From NCBI GenBank assembly GCA_035359995.1, contig DAORZT010000016.1, positions 1 through 45,186 of the forward strand: a stretch of 45,186 bases of DNA, written 5' to 3'. The notes below the pieces were generated by a model, which was not told where the DNA came from, ran no database searches, and worked only from the letters and a program-made list of their open reading frames with translations. This DNA is from JAKPCT01 sp029553165 (GTDB taxonomy: Bacteria > Bacillota > UBA4882 > UBA8346). This document shows, in pieces, positions 16,623-25,501 of this stretch. Numbering within the stretch: position 1 is the stretch's first letter; each line of letters starts with the position of its first letter. The translations under genes were made by a program, and so were the position numbers.

Positions 16623-17186
16623 TTACACCCGGGAATATTGGTTTCTTCCAATCTGATATAAATCGTTACCAAAAGCATCAATGGTCACAATTACAGGCAG
16701 ATCTTCCACAACTAAACGATGGATTGCTTCTGGTCCCAGTTCCGGATAAGCAATAACTTTGGCTTCTTTGATCGAACGCGCAATCAGAACTCCCGCGCCT
16801 CCAAGAGCAGTAAAATAAACCGCTTGATGCTTCACCATTGCTTCAATAACCGCTGCGTTACGTTGTCCTTTACCAATCATTCCTTTAACACCAATATTTA
16901 GCATCTTCGGAGTATATGAATCCATCCTTCCACTGGTGGTTGGACCGGCAGAGCCAATAACCTTTCCGGGTGGCGTTGGGCACGGACCCATATAGTAAAC
17001 GGTCTCTCCAGCTAAATTAATTGGTAAAGGCTCACCGGCATCCAGTGCTTGAATAATCTTTTTATGAGCTGCGTCACGGAAACTAAGCAATGATCCACTG
17101 AGCAATACTGCTTCTCCTGCTTTTAAAGTAGGTATATTTTCTTCTAAAAGAGGTAATTCAATTCGTCTTCGGGTCATTCGAGCCAC
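16623..17186 (-). CDS. Fe-S fumarate hydratase (class I), beta subunit
   Basis: This is the swivelling C-terminal half of class I fumarase/L(+)-tartrate dehydratase as a separate 187-aa subunit. The substrate-binding signature GPCPTPPGKVIGSAGPTTSG, followed by RMDSYTP, is clear. The GTG at 17186 is the longest start; an in-frame ATG three codons later (17177) has equal ribosome-site support (GAAAGAG). It follows the alpha subunit by 16 nt. Fumarate versus tartrate specificity is not readable; fumarase is far more common in this setting. Confidence 0.92.
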   Translation of the reverse strand: MARMTRRRIELPLLEENIPTLKAGEAVLLSGSLLSFRDAAHKKIIQALDAGEPLPINLAGETVYYMGPCPTPPGKVIGSAGPTTSGRMDSYTPKMLNIGVKGMIGKGQRNAAVIEAMVKHQAVYFTALGGAGVLIARSIKEAKVIAYPELGPEAIHRLVVEDLPVIVTIDAFGNDLYQIGRNQYSRV

Positions 17187-17202
17187 TCTTTCTTTAGAAA
17201 TT

Positions 17203-18060
17203 CTAAATTAATTCCCCGCAAATAATTGTTGTTTTATGTCTGGTTACATGACAATTAATATTAACTGCCACTGGCAAACCGGCAATATGAGTCGGATAAG
17301 TATTGATGTGTACAGCCAAAGCAGTACAACGGCCTCCCAATCCCATTGGACCAATCCCTAAATTATTGATCTTCTCCAACAATTCCGACTCCAGTTTGGC
17401 TAAGAACGCATCCGGATTGGTGGTATTCAGATCGCGCAACAATGCTTCTTTAGCCATCAGTGTCGCTTTCTCCATCGTTCCGCCGATCCCTACTCCAACT
17501 ACAATCGGAGGACAGGGATTTGCTCCTGCCAGACCAACGGTTTCTATAACAAAATCAGTGATCCCGGTCAAGCCCTCTGCCGGGGTTAACATCTTTAACC
17601 GGCTCATATTCTCGCTTCCAAATCCTTTAGGGGCGACTGTTATTTTCAGCTGATCACCTGGTACAATCCGGGTATGAATCACTGCCGGGGTATTGTCGCC
17701 TGTATTGATCCGGTTTAACGGATCGCCAACCACTGACTTCCGTAAATACCCTGTCTGGTAACCTTGGGCAACCCCTTCATTGATTGCCGCATTAAAGTCA
17801 CCACCTACAACAACAACCTCTTGTCCATATTCAACGAAAATAACGGCCATACCGGTATCCTGGCAAACCGGCATCTTCTCAGTTGTTGCCAGCCCGGCAT
17901 TCTCAATCAATCCTGCCAGACACTCTTTACCTACCATTGATTCTTCTTTACTTAGAGCCTCTTCCAGCGCTCCAACGACATCATCACCCAAAAAAACATT
18001 GGCCGAGCGGCATAACTCGGCAACAGCCACAACAATCTGTTGGTAAGCTACCTTTCGCAT
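17203..18060 (-). CDS. Fe-S fumarate hydratase (class I), alpha subunit
   Basis: The 285-aa subunit carries the [4Fe-4S] cluster. Three conserved Cys contexts are visible: PVCQDTG, GANPCPP and GGRCTAL. Other family motifs are EGLTGI and GVGIGGTMEKA. It reversibly hydrates fumarate to malate, is oxygen sensitive and is typical of anaerobes. The ATG follows AGGTGAATTAAGAA. It is the second gene of a run beginning with the DUF6485 gene. Confidence 0.95.
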   Translation of the reverse strand: MRKVAYQQIVVAVAELCRSANVFLGDDVVGALEEALSKEESMVGKECLAGLIENAGLATTEKMPVCQDTGMAVIFVEYGQEVVVVGGDFNAAINEGVAQGYQTGYLRKSVVGDPLNRINTGDNTPAVIHTRIVPGDQLKITVAPKGFGSENMSRLKMLTPAEGLTGITDFVIETVGLAGANPCPPIVVGVGIGGTMEKATLMAKEALLRDLNTTNPDAFLAKLESELLEKINNLGIGPMGLGGRCTALAVHINTYPTHIAGLPVAVNINCHVTRHKTTIICGELI

Positions 18061-18100
18061 TTCTTAATTCACCTAGCTTTATTTTAATTCACTCCGGCTA

Positions 18101-18247
18101 TTACTTGGCATTCTTCCTTAAACATCCCGGCAGATCACCGTTTTTGCGGTGATAGGATATACATTGACAACAGACTCCATGTCGTTCACAAGTAGTATAA
18201 ACACAGCTACACTGTTCCTTATTTAAATTAATATTTTGACAACTCAA
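18101..18247 (-). CDS. DUF6485-family Cys-rich small protein
   Basis: A 48-residue reading frame contains nine Cys in the pattern C3, C13, C15, C20, C26, C27, C29, C42, with the signature segments CSCVYTTCERHGVCCQC and YHRKNGDLPGC. This matches the DUF6485 family, which is common in anaerobes and probably binds metal. (Eight of the Cys positions are listed with certainty.) The start is TTG at 18247, seven nt after GAGGTG; an upstream ATG in the same frame lacks a ribosome site. It ends 40 nt before fumarase alpha and may share its transcript. No function is known. Confidence 0.83.
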   Translation of the reverse strand: MSCQNINLNKEQCSCVYTTCERHGVCCQCISYHRKNGDLPGCLRKNAK

Positions 18248-18400
18248 AGTTAGTACACCTCGATTCATTTTCTTGATAACTGCCTGATCTTATAACCATT
18301 ATCGTATTCGTTAACAAGATTCGATTCCCTGCCATAAATCCTAATTTAACTAACTTTTTAAGAAATCTTGATAATGTTATTAAAAAGAACAGAGAAAATA

Positions 18401-18429
18401 ATGAAAAAACTGCCTTTTAGCAGGCAGTT
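18401..18429 (-). terminator. Terminator of the carbamoyltransferase gene
   Basis: The 7-bp stem AACTGCC/GGCAGTT (18408-18414 with 18423-18429) is followed by TTTTTCAT in the minus direction. It lies about 40 nt after the carbamoyltransferase stop. Confidence 0.82.
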
Positions 18430-18467
18430 GAGGAATTTTACTATTGTATTAAATAATATTCAACTAG

Positions 18468-19388
18468 TTATTTCTTTAAAAGTGTCAGTAAGACAGCTTT
18501 TTCGGCGTGGAGCCGGTTTTCAGCCTGATCAAAGATCACCGAATTTGGACTTTCAATCGCCCAGCGATCAATTTCATAACCCGGATGAATCGGCATATCA
18601 TGCATGATCAATACTTTTTTATCCTTTAATAGCTTTTCATTCAGCTGATAAGGTATCATCTTATCAATACGACGCTTCTTCTCTTCCTCAAATTTCGGAT
18701 CAAGGAAAAATTCCATATCCACCCAAGTATCGGTATATACGACATCGGCTTTAGCAACGGCAGCTTCTAAATCCAAAGTTTGTTCCCATAATCCGGTTTT
18801 GGCCGCCTCATCAAGCAATTCCTGATCCCGGCTGGCTTCATTAAACTCCGGAGTTACGGTGGTGATCTTCATTCCAAGTTTGGTACCGCCCTCAACCAAT
18901 GAGTTAGCAACGTTATTATGGATTCCAACGTAAACTAAGTTGACTCCTTCCAATCTTCCTTTATGCTCGATAATGGTTAAAAAGTCCGCCAATGCCTGTG
19001 TTGGATGGTATTTGTTGTCACAACCGTTAATCACCGGTACCCGGGAATAATCAGCCATCTCTTTAACCTGTTCAAAAGTCATCAAACGTGCCATAATCGC
19101 ATCAAGGTTGCGGTCCAGATAACGGATTTCGTCCTTGAGCTCTGCTAAAATCAGATTCGTACTTCGCCAGTCTAAATAAATGGAATGTCCTCCCAATTGC
19201 GTCATTGCTACTTCAAAGGAAACTCTTGTGCGAGTAGATGTTTTTTGAAAAATCATCCCTAGAGTTAAATGATCAAGTGCATTCCAATATTGTTTTTGAT
19301 TCCGTTTAACTTCCAGCGCTAAATCAAGAATCTGTCTAAGTTCCTCACCCGACCAGTTTTTAAAGTTGATCATATGTTTAACTGACAT
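18468..19388 (-). CDS. Carbamoyltransferase paralogue of ornithine carbamoyltransferase, altered substrate motifs
   Basis: The 306-aa protein has the full aspartate/ornithine carbamoyltransferase fold signature. The carbamoyl-phosphate motif STRTR is at residues 51-55 and HPTQALADFL is intact. The two substrate-side motifs are unusual. The ornithine loop SMG is replaced by VDMEFF, and the HCLP Cys motif reads HDMPIHPGYE near residue 263. Because HCLP and SMG bind ornithine in genuine ArgF, the amine substrate may differ. No arginine biosynthesis or deiminase genes are nearby. The start is ATG at 19388, eight nt after AAAGGAG. The gene has its own promoter (19436-19464) and terminator. Most annotations would call it argF; I leave the symbol empty. 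Confidence 0.85.
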   Translation of the reverse strand: MSVKHMINFKNWSGEELRQILDLALEVKRNQKQYWNALDHLTLGMIFQKTSTRTRVSFEVAMTQLGGHSIYLDWRSTNLILAELKDEIRYLDRNLDAIMARLMTFEQVKEMADYSRVPVINGCDNKYHPTQALADFLTIIEHKGRLEGVNLVYVGIHNNVANSLVEGGTKLGMKITTVTPEFNEASRDQELLDEAAKTGLWEQTLDLEAAVAKADVVYTDTWVDMEFFLDPKFEEEKKRRIDKMIPYQLNEKLLKDKKVLIMHDMPIHPGYEIDRWAIESPNSVIFDQAENRLHAEKAVLLTLLKK

Positions 19389-19435
19389 CCACATCGCTCC
19401 TTTAATCGATAACAATTTAAAACAATAATGAGAAT

Positions 19436-19464
19436 ATTATAAACTAATATTAGTGGTTCGTAAA
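19436..19464 (-). promoter_or_regulatory. Promoter of the carbamoyltransferase gene
   Basis: A perfect -10 TATAAT (complement of 19436-19441) lies 17 nt after a -35-like TTTACG (complement of 19459-19464). Transcription would begin near 19429, about 40 nt before the start codon. Confidence 0.65.
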
Positions 19465-19472
19465 TGTTTTGA

Positions 19473-19559
19473 TTAAAAATCTGTATAACCGTCCCGGCAA
19501 CAGAAGAAATTTGAGCCAGCATCCAATTGGAGTATTTTTTGTTTAATATTTTCAATCAT
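19473..19559 (-). CDS. Possible 28-aa micro-ORF
   Basis: An ATG at 19559, seven nt after AGGG, opens a 28-codon frame ending FFCCRDGYTDF. A credible promoter with an operator-like dyad stands just upstream (19583-19612), and the frame ends right before the carbamoyltransferase promoter. I do not recognise the peptide. It could be a small protein, a leader or chance; the placement between two promoters is the only support. Confidence 0.35.
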   Translation of the reverse strand: MIENIKQKILQLDAGSNFFCCRDGYTDF

Positions 19560-19582
19560 AAGACATCCCTACTTCCTGCTTT

Positions 19583-19612
19583 ATTGTAATGTTATTCTCG
19601 ACATATTACAAT
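19583..19612 (-). promoter_or_regulatory. Promoter embedded in an inverted repeat
   Basis: Minus-strand TTGTAA (19606-19611) and TACAAT (19583-19588) are spaced by 17 nt. Both are contained in a perfect 8-bp inverted repeat ATTGTAAT-N14-ATTACAAT. A regulator dimer bound here would cover both promoter boxes. It lies directly after the M42 terminator and before the 28-aa ORF and the carbamoyltransferase gene. Confidence 0.55.
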
Positions 19613-19620
19613 TTATCAAG

Positions 19621-19657
19621 AAAAAAGCTGTCTGCAACATCGCTCCTGCAAACAGCT
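19621..19657 (-). terminator. Terminator of the M42 peptidase gene
   Basis: A stem of AGCTGT plus TGCA with one wobble pair (19626-19657) is followed in the minus direction by six T. It lies 15 nt after the M42 peptidase stop. Confidence 0.85.
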
Positions 19658-19671
19658 CGTATCTTTCAGTT

Positions 19672-20745
19672 TTACCACGGATTTCTTTTTAGTTCACGCA
19701 CCGTATCTTTATCTAATTTATAAATCAACGACTTCACTAACTTGATTGTATTTTCAACATCATCCAGGTTAATCATTCCATGATGGCTATGGGCGTAACG
19801 TACTGGGACTCCGATGACCATTGTCGGGACACCGCCGGTAGTCTGGACCTGTATGGTGCTGCCGTCTGTTCCGCCACCCTCCCGGACGGCAACCTGGTAG
19901 GGTAGATTCAATTGCTGGGCTTCGTTGATTACCAAGTCAACCAAGGCCTGGTTAGCAATCATTGTAGGGTCAAACCGCCTTAGCTGCGGGCCGGCGCCGG
20001 TTTTTCCCTGAATAATACTGCCGCTGTCAGGAAAGTCGTCTGCCGGAGCACCTTCAATGACAATACAAACATCAGGCAGTACATGATTTGACAACGCTTG
20101 GGCGCCTTTTGCCCCGACTTCTTCCTGAACTGTTCCCGCACCGATTGCCAGATTGGGATGATTATGCTCTAACTCTTGAAGTAGTCTGATGATGATTGCA
20201 CATCCGACCCGATCGTCAAATGCTTTTCCCATTAACATTTTATTATCAAGCTTTTTCGTCTTAACCGCCGGAACCACAGGATCTCCGGGCTGGATCCCCC
20301 AGGCTTCAACCTGACTGCGATCAGAAGCACCAATATCAATATACAGATCCTCAACTCTTAATTGCCGGCCTTCCTCCTCTTTACGGAGATAATGTGGGGG
20401 TTTGGCACCAACAACTCCCGGAAAAGTCCCTTTCTTTGAACGAACCAGCATTTGCTGGGCAACTAGCGCCGGAGCCCACCAACCTCCCAGCGGGACCACC
20501 TTCAATTGCCCACCCGGTAAAATTCCGCGCACCATCAATCCCACTTCATCCAGATGGGCCGCTAACAGTATTTTAGGTTGTTCCAGACTCCCCCGATGAA
20601 AAGCCAGTACGCTTCCTAAATTATCAAATGAAATTTCCGTCTTATCTTGAAGATTTTTGATAAAGATTTCACGGATTTCCGCTTCAAAGCCCGAGGGCCC
20701 AAACGCATCACATAATTCAATCAGTAGCTTTTCTGTCTCCGTCAC
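19672..20745 (-). CDS. M42-family metallo-aminopeptidase
   Basis: The 357-aa product is a cobalt/zinc aminopeptidase of the tetrahedral type (YsdC/FrvX/PepA-like). Metal and catalytic sites are visible in order: AAHLDEVGLMV, KAFDDRVGCAI, VQEEVGAKGA, EGAPADDFP, GGGTDGSTIQ and the terminal SHHGMINLDDV. The start is GTG at 20745 with a GGGGG ribosome site about 10 nt upstream. It digests peptides released by the proteasome-like or oligopeptide pathways; here it is a single gene with its own terminator, following the amidase by about 110 nt. Older annotations call this family cellulase M; a peptidase role is far better supported. Confidence 0.94.
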   Translation of the reverse strand: MTETEKLLIELCDAFGPSGFEAEIREIFIKNLQDKTEISFDNLGSVLAFHRGSLEQPKILLAAHLDEVGLMVRGILPGGQLKVVPLGGWWAPALVAQQMLVRSKKGTFPGVVGAKPPHYLRKEEEGRQLRVEDLYIDIGASDRSQVEAWGIQPGDPVVPAVKTKKLDNKMLMGKAFDDRVGCAIIIRLLQELEHNHPNLAIGAGTVQEEVGAKGAQALSNHVLPDVCIVIEGAPADDFPDSGSIIQGKTGAGPQLRRFDPTMIANQALVDLVINEAQQLNLPYQVAVREGGGTDGSTIQVQTTGGVPTMVIGVPVRYAHSHHGMINLDDVENTIKLVKSLIYKLDKDTVRELKRNPW

Positions 20746-20853
20746 TGCTAAGATTCCCCCAATAAACAGACCAAAATGAAAATATATTCTTTATAGTATT
20801 ACACAGAAAACTAAATTTTAGCAATATCATTTGTTTGAAACTGACAAAGCCGA

Positions 20854-22767
20854 TTATAACCCAAAGTAATAGTCCAAAATTCCCTGGAAGATCCCAGCCG
20901 CAGCATCTTTCCTAAACTCCGAAGTCAGGAGAATATTTTCTTCTTCAAAGTTTGAAAGATAACCTAATTCAACTAAAATACTTGGCATCTGCGTTTCCCG
21001 GATTACCACAAAATCATTGGTTTTAATTCCAAGGGATGTCAGTTTCGTAGTTTCAACCATCTTCGACTCGACATAACGGGCAAGCACTTGCCCATCACTT
21101 CTGCCGGGATGATGATAGACTTCAATCCCTCTTACCGTATCTTTCGGATGAAAATTAGTATGAATACTGATAAACAAATCAGCAAACAGATAATTAGCAA
21201 TATAAGAACGTTCGTAAAGCCCAATATAATAATCATCGGTCCTGGTTAATACAACTTGGGCTCCGGCTTCTTCCAACAGATCTTTCAGGTAAATTGTTAC
21301 TTCATAATTCACTTCTTTCTCCCGGGTCCCCTGACGCCCGGTAGCTCCCATATCGATCCCGCCATGTCCTGGGTCTAAAACGATCGTCTTATCAATCAAC
21401 GGCGATTCTTTAAAACTGATCATCAGTTTACGACGGTCATTACTGAAACGTACTGTATATCCAAGATAATAGTTGAGTTCAAATTCAATTACAGTTTGAT
21501 TATTTGCTGAAGTAATCTTGCAGTTTTTAATCTGATCACTGCTTACCTTGGGAATCTTTACCCCTTTTGCCAATTGGCAGTAATCAAGCATAACCAACAA
21601 CCGGTAGGGATTTTTAAACCTTTGAACGGTTTCGATTAACGCACCATCGCCCTCAATCTCCAAAGTCCCTCCACCTTCGATATCATTCCATTTAACATTA
21701 GTAACCTGTTGCAATGAACGAATTTCTAATAAGTTGGAATCTTGGCGCGACGGTACTACAAAAATCGGTACCGAATCAATTACATCCAAAACAACTCGGA
21801 CCGTTTGCGGATTGAATTGACTCATTCTAATCCCGGTAATCCATTGATTATCGCCAGGAATCGGATCATTATTTCCAACCAGGGTCGCCCCGTCAAAATC
21901 AATGATAAAACGCCGCGGCTGGTCCCGGGTAGTAACAGTATATTTAGCTGGAAACGAAGATTTAATCAAAACTTTTCGCTCGTTTTCCCTATGTTCAAAA
22001 CTGATCTTTTCAACAAAATAATTAAAGACTAACAGGACCTGGTTTTCATGTTCCGGATGAGGAATAATTTTATAGCCTGCCAGTTTTTTCAGATCAAAGA
22101 CGATTCGTAATGTCTCTTTCTCAAACTGGTTGATCCGGATCTTATCAATCAACGGATGCCGATGATTACTACTGTCTAAAGCCGGGTGCGCTTTAAATCC
22201 AGCCAAATCAATCACCAAACGGTCCGGTTGCACCAGTAAAAAACTGTTCAGATCGAACTTTTTCGTCCCAACCAAAAGCAACGCCGGACGGTCTTCATAT
22301 TTGGTATTCTCAATTGCCAGCAGATAGTTCTGCGCCCAGTCAAGCTGTAAACTTTTAGCATCTTCTTTGGTGATGATTAGCCCCATCTTCAGCAAAAACT
22401 CGACTGGGATCCATAATTGATCATTCTGTTCAAACGGCGCCCGTTTCAATTGCATTGTCTTACCATCAATAGTATAGCTCGTCCGGTTCTCAGTAAGACG
22501 AACCGTATTCTTTCCAAATTTGAGGTGGATATTACCGGTATCAGGGTCCCATTCGGTCATCATGTGCATGTATTTAATCAAAAACGGCATATTAATATAC
22601 TTAGCGCCATTTCGACTAATAGCTTTAATTTCGGGATCAACATTCTGATTGCCGAATACCAATTTGCAATCAATTGATTCCGCATAAATTATTGACACAG
22701 ATACTAAAACAAGTGCCAAAATTGCAACTATATTTACGATTATTTTATTAGTCTTTCCATGATCCAA
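20854..22767 (-). CDS. N-acetylmuramoyl-L-alanine amidase with AMIN domains
   Basis: The enzyme cleaves the amide bond between MurNAc and the stem peptide. An N-terminal hydrophobic signal (IIVNIVAILALVLVSVSIIYA) precedes a copper-amine-oxidase-N-like domain at about residues 35-140. Two or three AMIN-like beta domains follow (about 155-240, 245-340, 350-440), then Amidase_3. Zinc and catalytic residues are visible in LDPGHGGIDMGATG, the Glu of TREKEVN, SIHTNFH and VELGYLSN. The TTG at 22767 is chosen because it stands 7 nt after AAAGGGGG and puts the signal peptide near the start; the longer frame begins at 22794. The product is exported and acts on the wall, probably at the septum. It follows pcrA by 80 nt. 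Confidence 0.94.
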   Translation of the reverse strand: MDHGKTNKIIVNIVAILALVLVSVSIIYAESIDCKLVFGNQNVDPEIKAISRNGAKYINMPFLIKYMHMMTEWDPDTGNIHLKFGKNTVRLTENRTSYTIDGKTMQLKRAPFEQNDQLWIPVEFLLKMGLIITKEDAKSLQLDWAQNYLLAIENTKYEDRPALLLVGTKKFDLNSFLLVQPDRLVIDLAGFKAHPALDSSNHRHPLIDKIRINQFEKETLRIVFDLKKLAGYKIIPHPEHENQVLLVFNYFVEKISFEHRENERKVLIKSSFPAKYTVTTRDQPRRFIIDFDGATLVGNNDPIPGDNQWITGIRMSQFNPQTVRVVLDVIDSVPIFVVPSRQDSNLLEIRSLQQVTNVKWNDIEGGGTLEIEGDGALIETVQRFKNPYRLLVMLDYCQLAKGVKIPKVSSDQIKNCKITSANNQTVIEFELNYYLGYTVRFSNDRRKLMISFKESPLIDKTIVLDPGHGGIDMGATGRQGTREKEVNYEVTIYLKDLLEEAGAQVVLTRTDDYYIGLYERSYIANYLFADLFISIHTNFHPKDTVRGIEVYHHPGRSDGQVLARYVESKMVETTKLTSLGIKTNDFVVIRETQMPSILVELGYLSNFEEENILLTSEFRKDAAAGIFQGILDYYFGL

Positions 22768-22847
22768 AAGGGAACCCCCTTTCGCTTTGATCATTCGCTA
22801 TCAGTGAGATTATCCCCTGCTAAAGTAAGTTGTAGAAAATACTGGTC

Positions 22848-25079
22848 TTAGTCAACCTTTTCTAAATTGGCATAAGCTAAAATTAAAGTCTTAATTCCTA
22901 AATCCGGAAATGCAACTCTCACCTGTGCCTCCGGCCCTTCACCATGTTTCGTGACCACCGTTCCGATTCCCCACTTGGAATGTTTCACTTTGCAACCGGT
23001 TACAATCTCATCGGGATGTAACAGGCTTGACTGAGACTTAGATTCTGATGGTAACTGACGTTTAATCCCTTGTCCTCCGGTTAAATTAACACCAGTATTA
23101 ATTTTAGGACCGGGAGCAATTGCCGTCCTTGTCCTGAACTCAAATTCACGCGGTTCTCTTAAATTAATTATCGACTCTTTTGGAAATTCCATTAGAAATC
23201 TTGATGGTACCGAGGCACTATAATTTCCGAAAGTAACCCGCATTCCCGCATGAGTAACATATAACCGTTGCTTGGCGCGGGTAACACCAACATAACAAAG
23301 CCGTCGCTCCTCCTCCATTTCACTATGATTCAGCAGTGAACGGCTGTGCGGAAACAAACCTTCCTCCATGCCTACCAAGAACACAATCGGGAACTCCAGT
23401 CCTTTAGCAGAATGTAATGTCATCAATACAACCGCTTCGGCATCAGTTTCATAATTATCAACATCAGCAACTAAGGCTACTGTCTCTAAAAATGCAGCTA
23501 AGCTTTTGTCATCACTTTCCTGCTCAAATTTCAACGCCAAGCCTAAAAATTCATCCAGGTTTTCCAAACGACCCTCTGACTCGACAGTATGTTCATTTTT
23601 TAGTTCCTGGAGATAACCGCTGTCTTTTAAGATCGTCTCCGCCAATTCTTTAACTGATGCTGTCTCCTTCATTAGTAACCAGTTGAGTAGTTGATGATAA
23701 AATGATTGAAGCGGTTTTATAGCCCGGGATGTCAATGAAGGAATCTCTTCAAGATGCTGTAACCCTTCCAGTACTGAATAATTATTGTCATCAAGATAAT
23801 AAAGAAACCGTTCGAAACTGGCATCACCGATTCCCCGTTTTGGAACATTAATAATCCTGGTTAAACTGATCCGGTCTTCAGGATTATGGACCAACCGAAG
23901 ATAAGCAAGGATGTCCTTGATTTCTTTACGTTCGTAAAAGCGGACTCCGCCAATCACCCGATACGGAATACCTCTTTGGATAAATGCTTCCTCAAAACTG
24001 CGCGATTGAGCATTTGTCCGATATAACAAGGCAACATCATTGTATTGATATCCGGCTTCACGGACCAGCCGCTTGATCTCTTCAGCAACAAACCAGGCCT
24101 CATGCCGATCATCATCAGCACGGTAGATCCCTATCTTTTCACCTTCATGGTTTTCGGTCCAAAGTCTTTTGGCTCTCCGGCCGCGATTGTTTTTGATCAC
24201 CTCATTGGCAACATGTAAAATATTCTTGGTTGAACGGTAATTCTGTTCCAATTTGATGATTTTGACTTCCGGAAAGTCCCGCTCAAACTCTAAGATATTG
24301 CGAATGTCGGCACTCCGGAAACTGTAAATCGATTGGTCATCGTCACCAACTACACAAAGATTGCGGTACTTACCGGCTAAAAGATTGACCAATTTGTATT
24401 GCGCATGATTGGTATCCTGATATTCGTCGATCAGGATGTATTTAAACTTCTCCTGATATTTTTCCAATACTTCAGGGACGTCTTGGAATAATTTAACAGT
24501 TAGTCTGATGATATCATCAAAATCAAGGCTGTTATTAGTCCGTAACTTTTTTTGATAAAGCTGATATACTTCAGCTACCGTCCGCGACCAGAAATCAGCC
24601 GCCTGACGGTCGTATTCTTCAGGGCCAATCAATTCATTCTTCGCTCCGGAGATCGAATTTAACATGGTTTTTGGTTGGTAGCTTTTGTCACTCAAATTCA
24701 GTTCTTTCAGGACTTTCTTTATTAAAGTTAACTGGTCCTGACTGTCAAAGATAACAAAATTACGGTCGTAACCCAGATGGTGAATCTCCTGCCTTAAGAT
24801 ACGGACGCACGCGGTATGAAAAGTTGATACCCAGATTGCCTGCGCCAGTTCTTTACCGATTAACGTTTCGACCCGTTCACGCATCTCTTGGGCCGCTTTG
24901 TTGGTAAATGTAACTGCAAGGATGTTCCAAGGAGCAACCCCCTGCGAAATTAAGTGCGCAATCCGGTAAGTTAAGACGCGGGTTTTACCGGAACCGGCTC
25001 CTGCTAAAATAAGAAGCGGTCCTTCAAGATGACAGACCGCTTCCTGTTGTGGTCCATTTAAATCAGTTACTGTAATCAT
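22848..25079 (-). CDS. pcrA: ATP-dependent DNA helicase PcrA (UvrD/Rep family)
   Basis: The 743-aa superfamily 1A 3'-5' helicase has Walker A GAGSGKTR, motif II DEYQDTNHAQY, motif III GDDDQSIYSFRSADI, motif IV LEQNYRST and motif V/VI LHSAKGLEFPIVFLVG and YVGVTRAKQRL. The C-terminal Tudor-like RNA polymerase-interacting tail is present (CKVKHSKWGIGTVV, ending near the last residue). It acts in repair, plasmid-type replication and clearing stalled RNA polymerase. No ligA or pcrB neighbour is present, unlike the common pcrB-pcrA-ligA order; here an amidase follows. The ATG has GGAGTGACATTAACTT upstream. Confidence 0.97.
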   Translation of the reverse strand: MITVTDLNGPQQEAVCHLEGPLLILAGAGSGKTRVLTYRIAHLISQGVAPWNILAVTFTNKAAQEMRERVETLIGKELAQAIWVSTFHTACVRILRQEIHHLGYDRNFVIFDSQDQLTLIKKVLKELNLSDKSYQPKTMLNSISGAKNELIGPEEYDRQAADFWSRTVAEVYQLYQKKLRTNNSLDFDDIIRLTVKLFQDVPEVLEKYQEKFKYILIDEYQDTNHAQYKLVNLLAGKYRNLCVVGDDDQSIYSFRSADIRNILEFERDFPEVKIIKLEQNYRSTKNILHVANEVIKNNRGRRAKRLWTENHEGEKIGIYRADDDRHEAWFVAEEIKRLVREAGYQYNDVALLYRTNAQSRSFEEAFIQRGIPYRVIGGVRFYERKEIKDILAYLRLVHNPEDRISLTRIINVPKRGIGDASFERFLYYLDDNNYSVLEGLQHLEEIPSLTSRAIKPLQSFYHQLLNWLLMKETASVKELAETILKDSGYLQELKNEHTVESEGRLENLDEFLGLALKFEQESDDKSLAAFLETVALVADVDNYETDAEAVVLMTLHSAKGLEFPIVFLVGMEEGLFPHSRSLLNHSEMEEERRLCYVGVTRAKQRLYVTHAGMRVTFGNYSASVPSRFLMEFPKESIINLREPREFEFRTRTAIAPGPKINTGVNLTGGQGIKRQLPSESKSQSSLLHPDEIVTGCKVKHSKWGIGTVVTKHGEGPEAQVRVAFPDLGIKTLILAYANLEKVD

Positions 25080-25242
25080 AAGTTAATGTCACTCCATTTA
25101 TGCTTAATATAAATATCAAAACAGAAAATTCAAATTAGCAGTACCAATAACAATAATTTACTGCTTCAACCGCCATTATCTTACACTCTGTCCATAATAT
25201 AAATTAATTCATTATTAAAAACGCGATCTCCTGCCTAAAAAT

Positions 25243-25268
25243 AAAAAAGGTTGGATCTGCTCCAACCT
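25243..25268 (-). terminator. Terminator of the hexokinase/57-aa ORF unit
   Basis: The 8-bp perfect stem AGGTTGGA/TCCAACCT (25248-25255 with 25261-25268) is followed by TTTTTTATTTTT in the minus direction, 14 nt after the small ORF stop. Confidence 0.9.
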
Positions 25269-25281
25269 AACGACAAACTTC

Positions 25282-25455
25282 TTAGTGTTCATGATTCCCA
25301 CTTGATTTAACAGCTTTATTATCACCATGTTCAGCGTCTTCAATCTGGTGTTCCTGCGAATTAATCTCGCGTGGTTTGGGATGTCCCTTCAGAAGATCAA
25401 TTCTCACTCCAACTTCTTTACCGACTGCATCAGGAGTAAACTGTTCACCCATCAT
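25282..25455 (-). CDS. 57-aa hydrophilic protein of unknown function
   Basis: Two adjacent ATG codons (25455 and 25452) follow a strong GGAGGTGGAGA ribosome site. The 57 residues are hydrophilic, contain six His clustered in the second half (with Glu/Asp), and have no Cys or membrane segment. The opening VGKEVGVRIDLLKGHPKP looks structured; the tail KSSGNHEH looks disordered. It lies 46 nt after the hexokinase stop, in the same direction, and shares its terminator. I do not recognise a family. The ribosome site, length and closed transcription unit support a real gene. Confidence 0.72.
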   Translation of the reverse strand: MMGEQFTPDAVGKEVGVRIDLLKGHPKPREINSQEHQIEDAEHGDNKAVKSSGNHEH

Positions 25456-25501
25456 TCTCCACCTCCGGGAAATAGTCTTCCCGGAAGTAACTAAAATTAT
25501 A

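Noticed and set aside
19370..19555. 61-codon minus frame overlapping the carbamoyltransferase start
   Set aside because: It starts at a TTG without a ribosome site and runs across the carbamoyltransferase promoter; the 28-aa frame in another phase has better signals.
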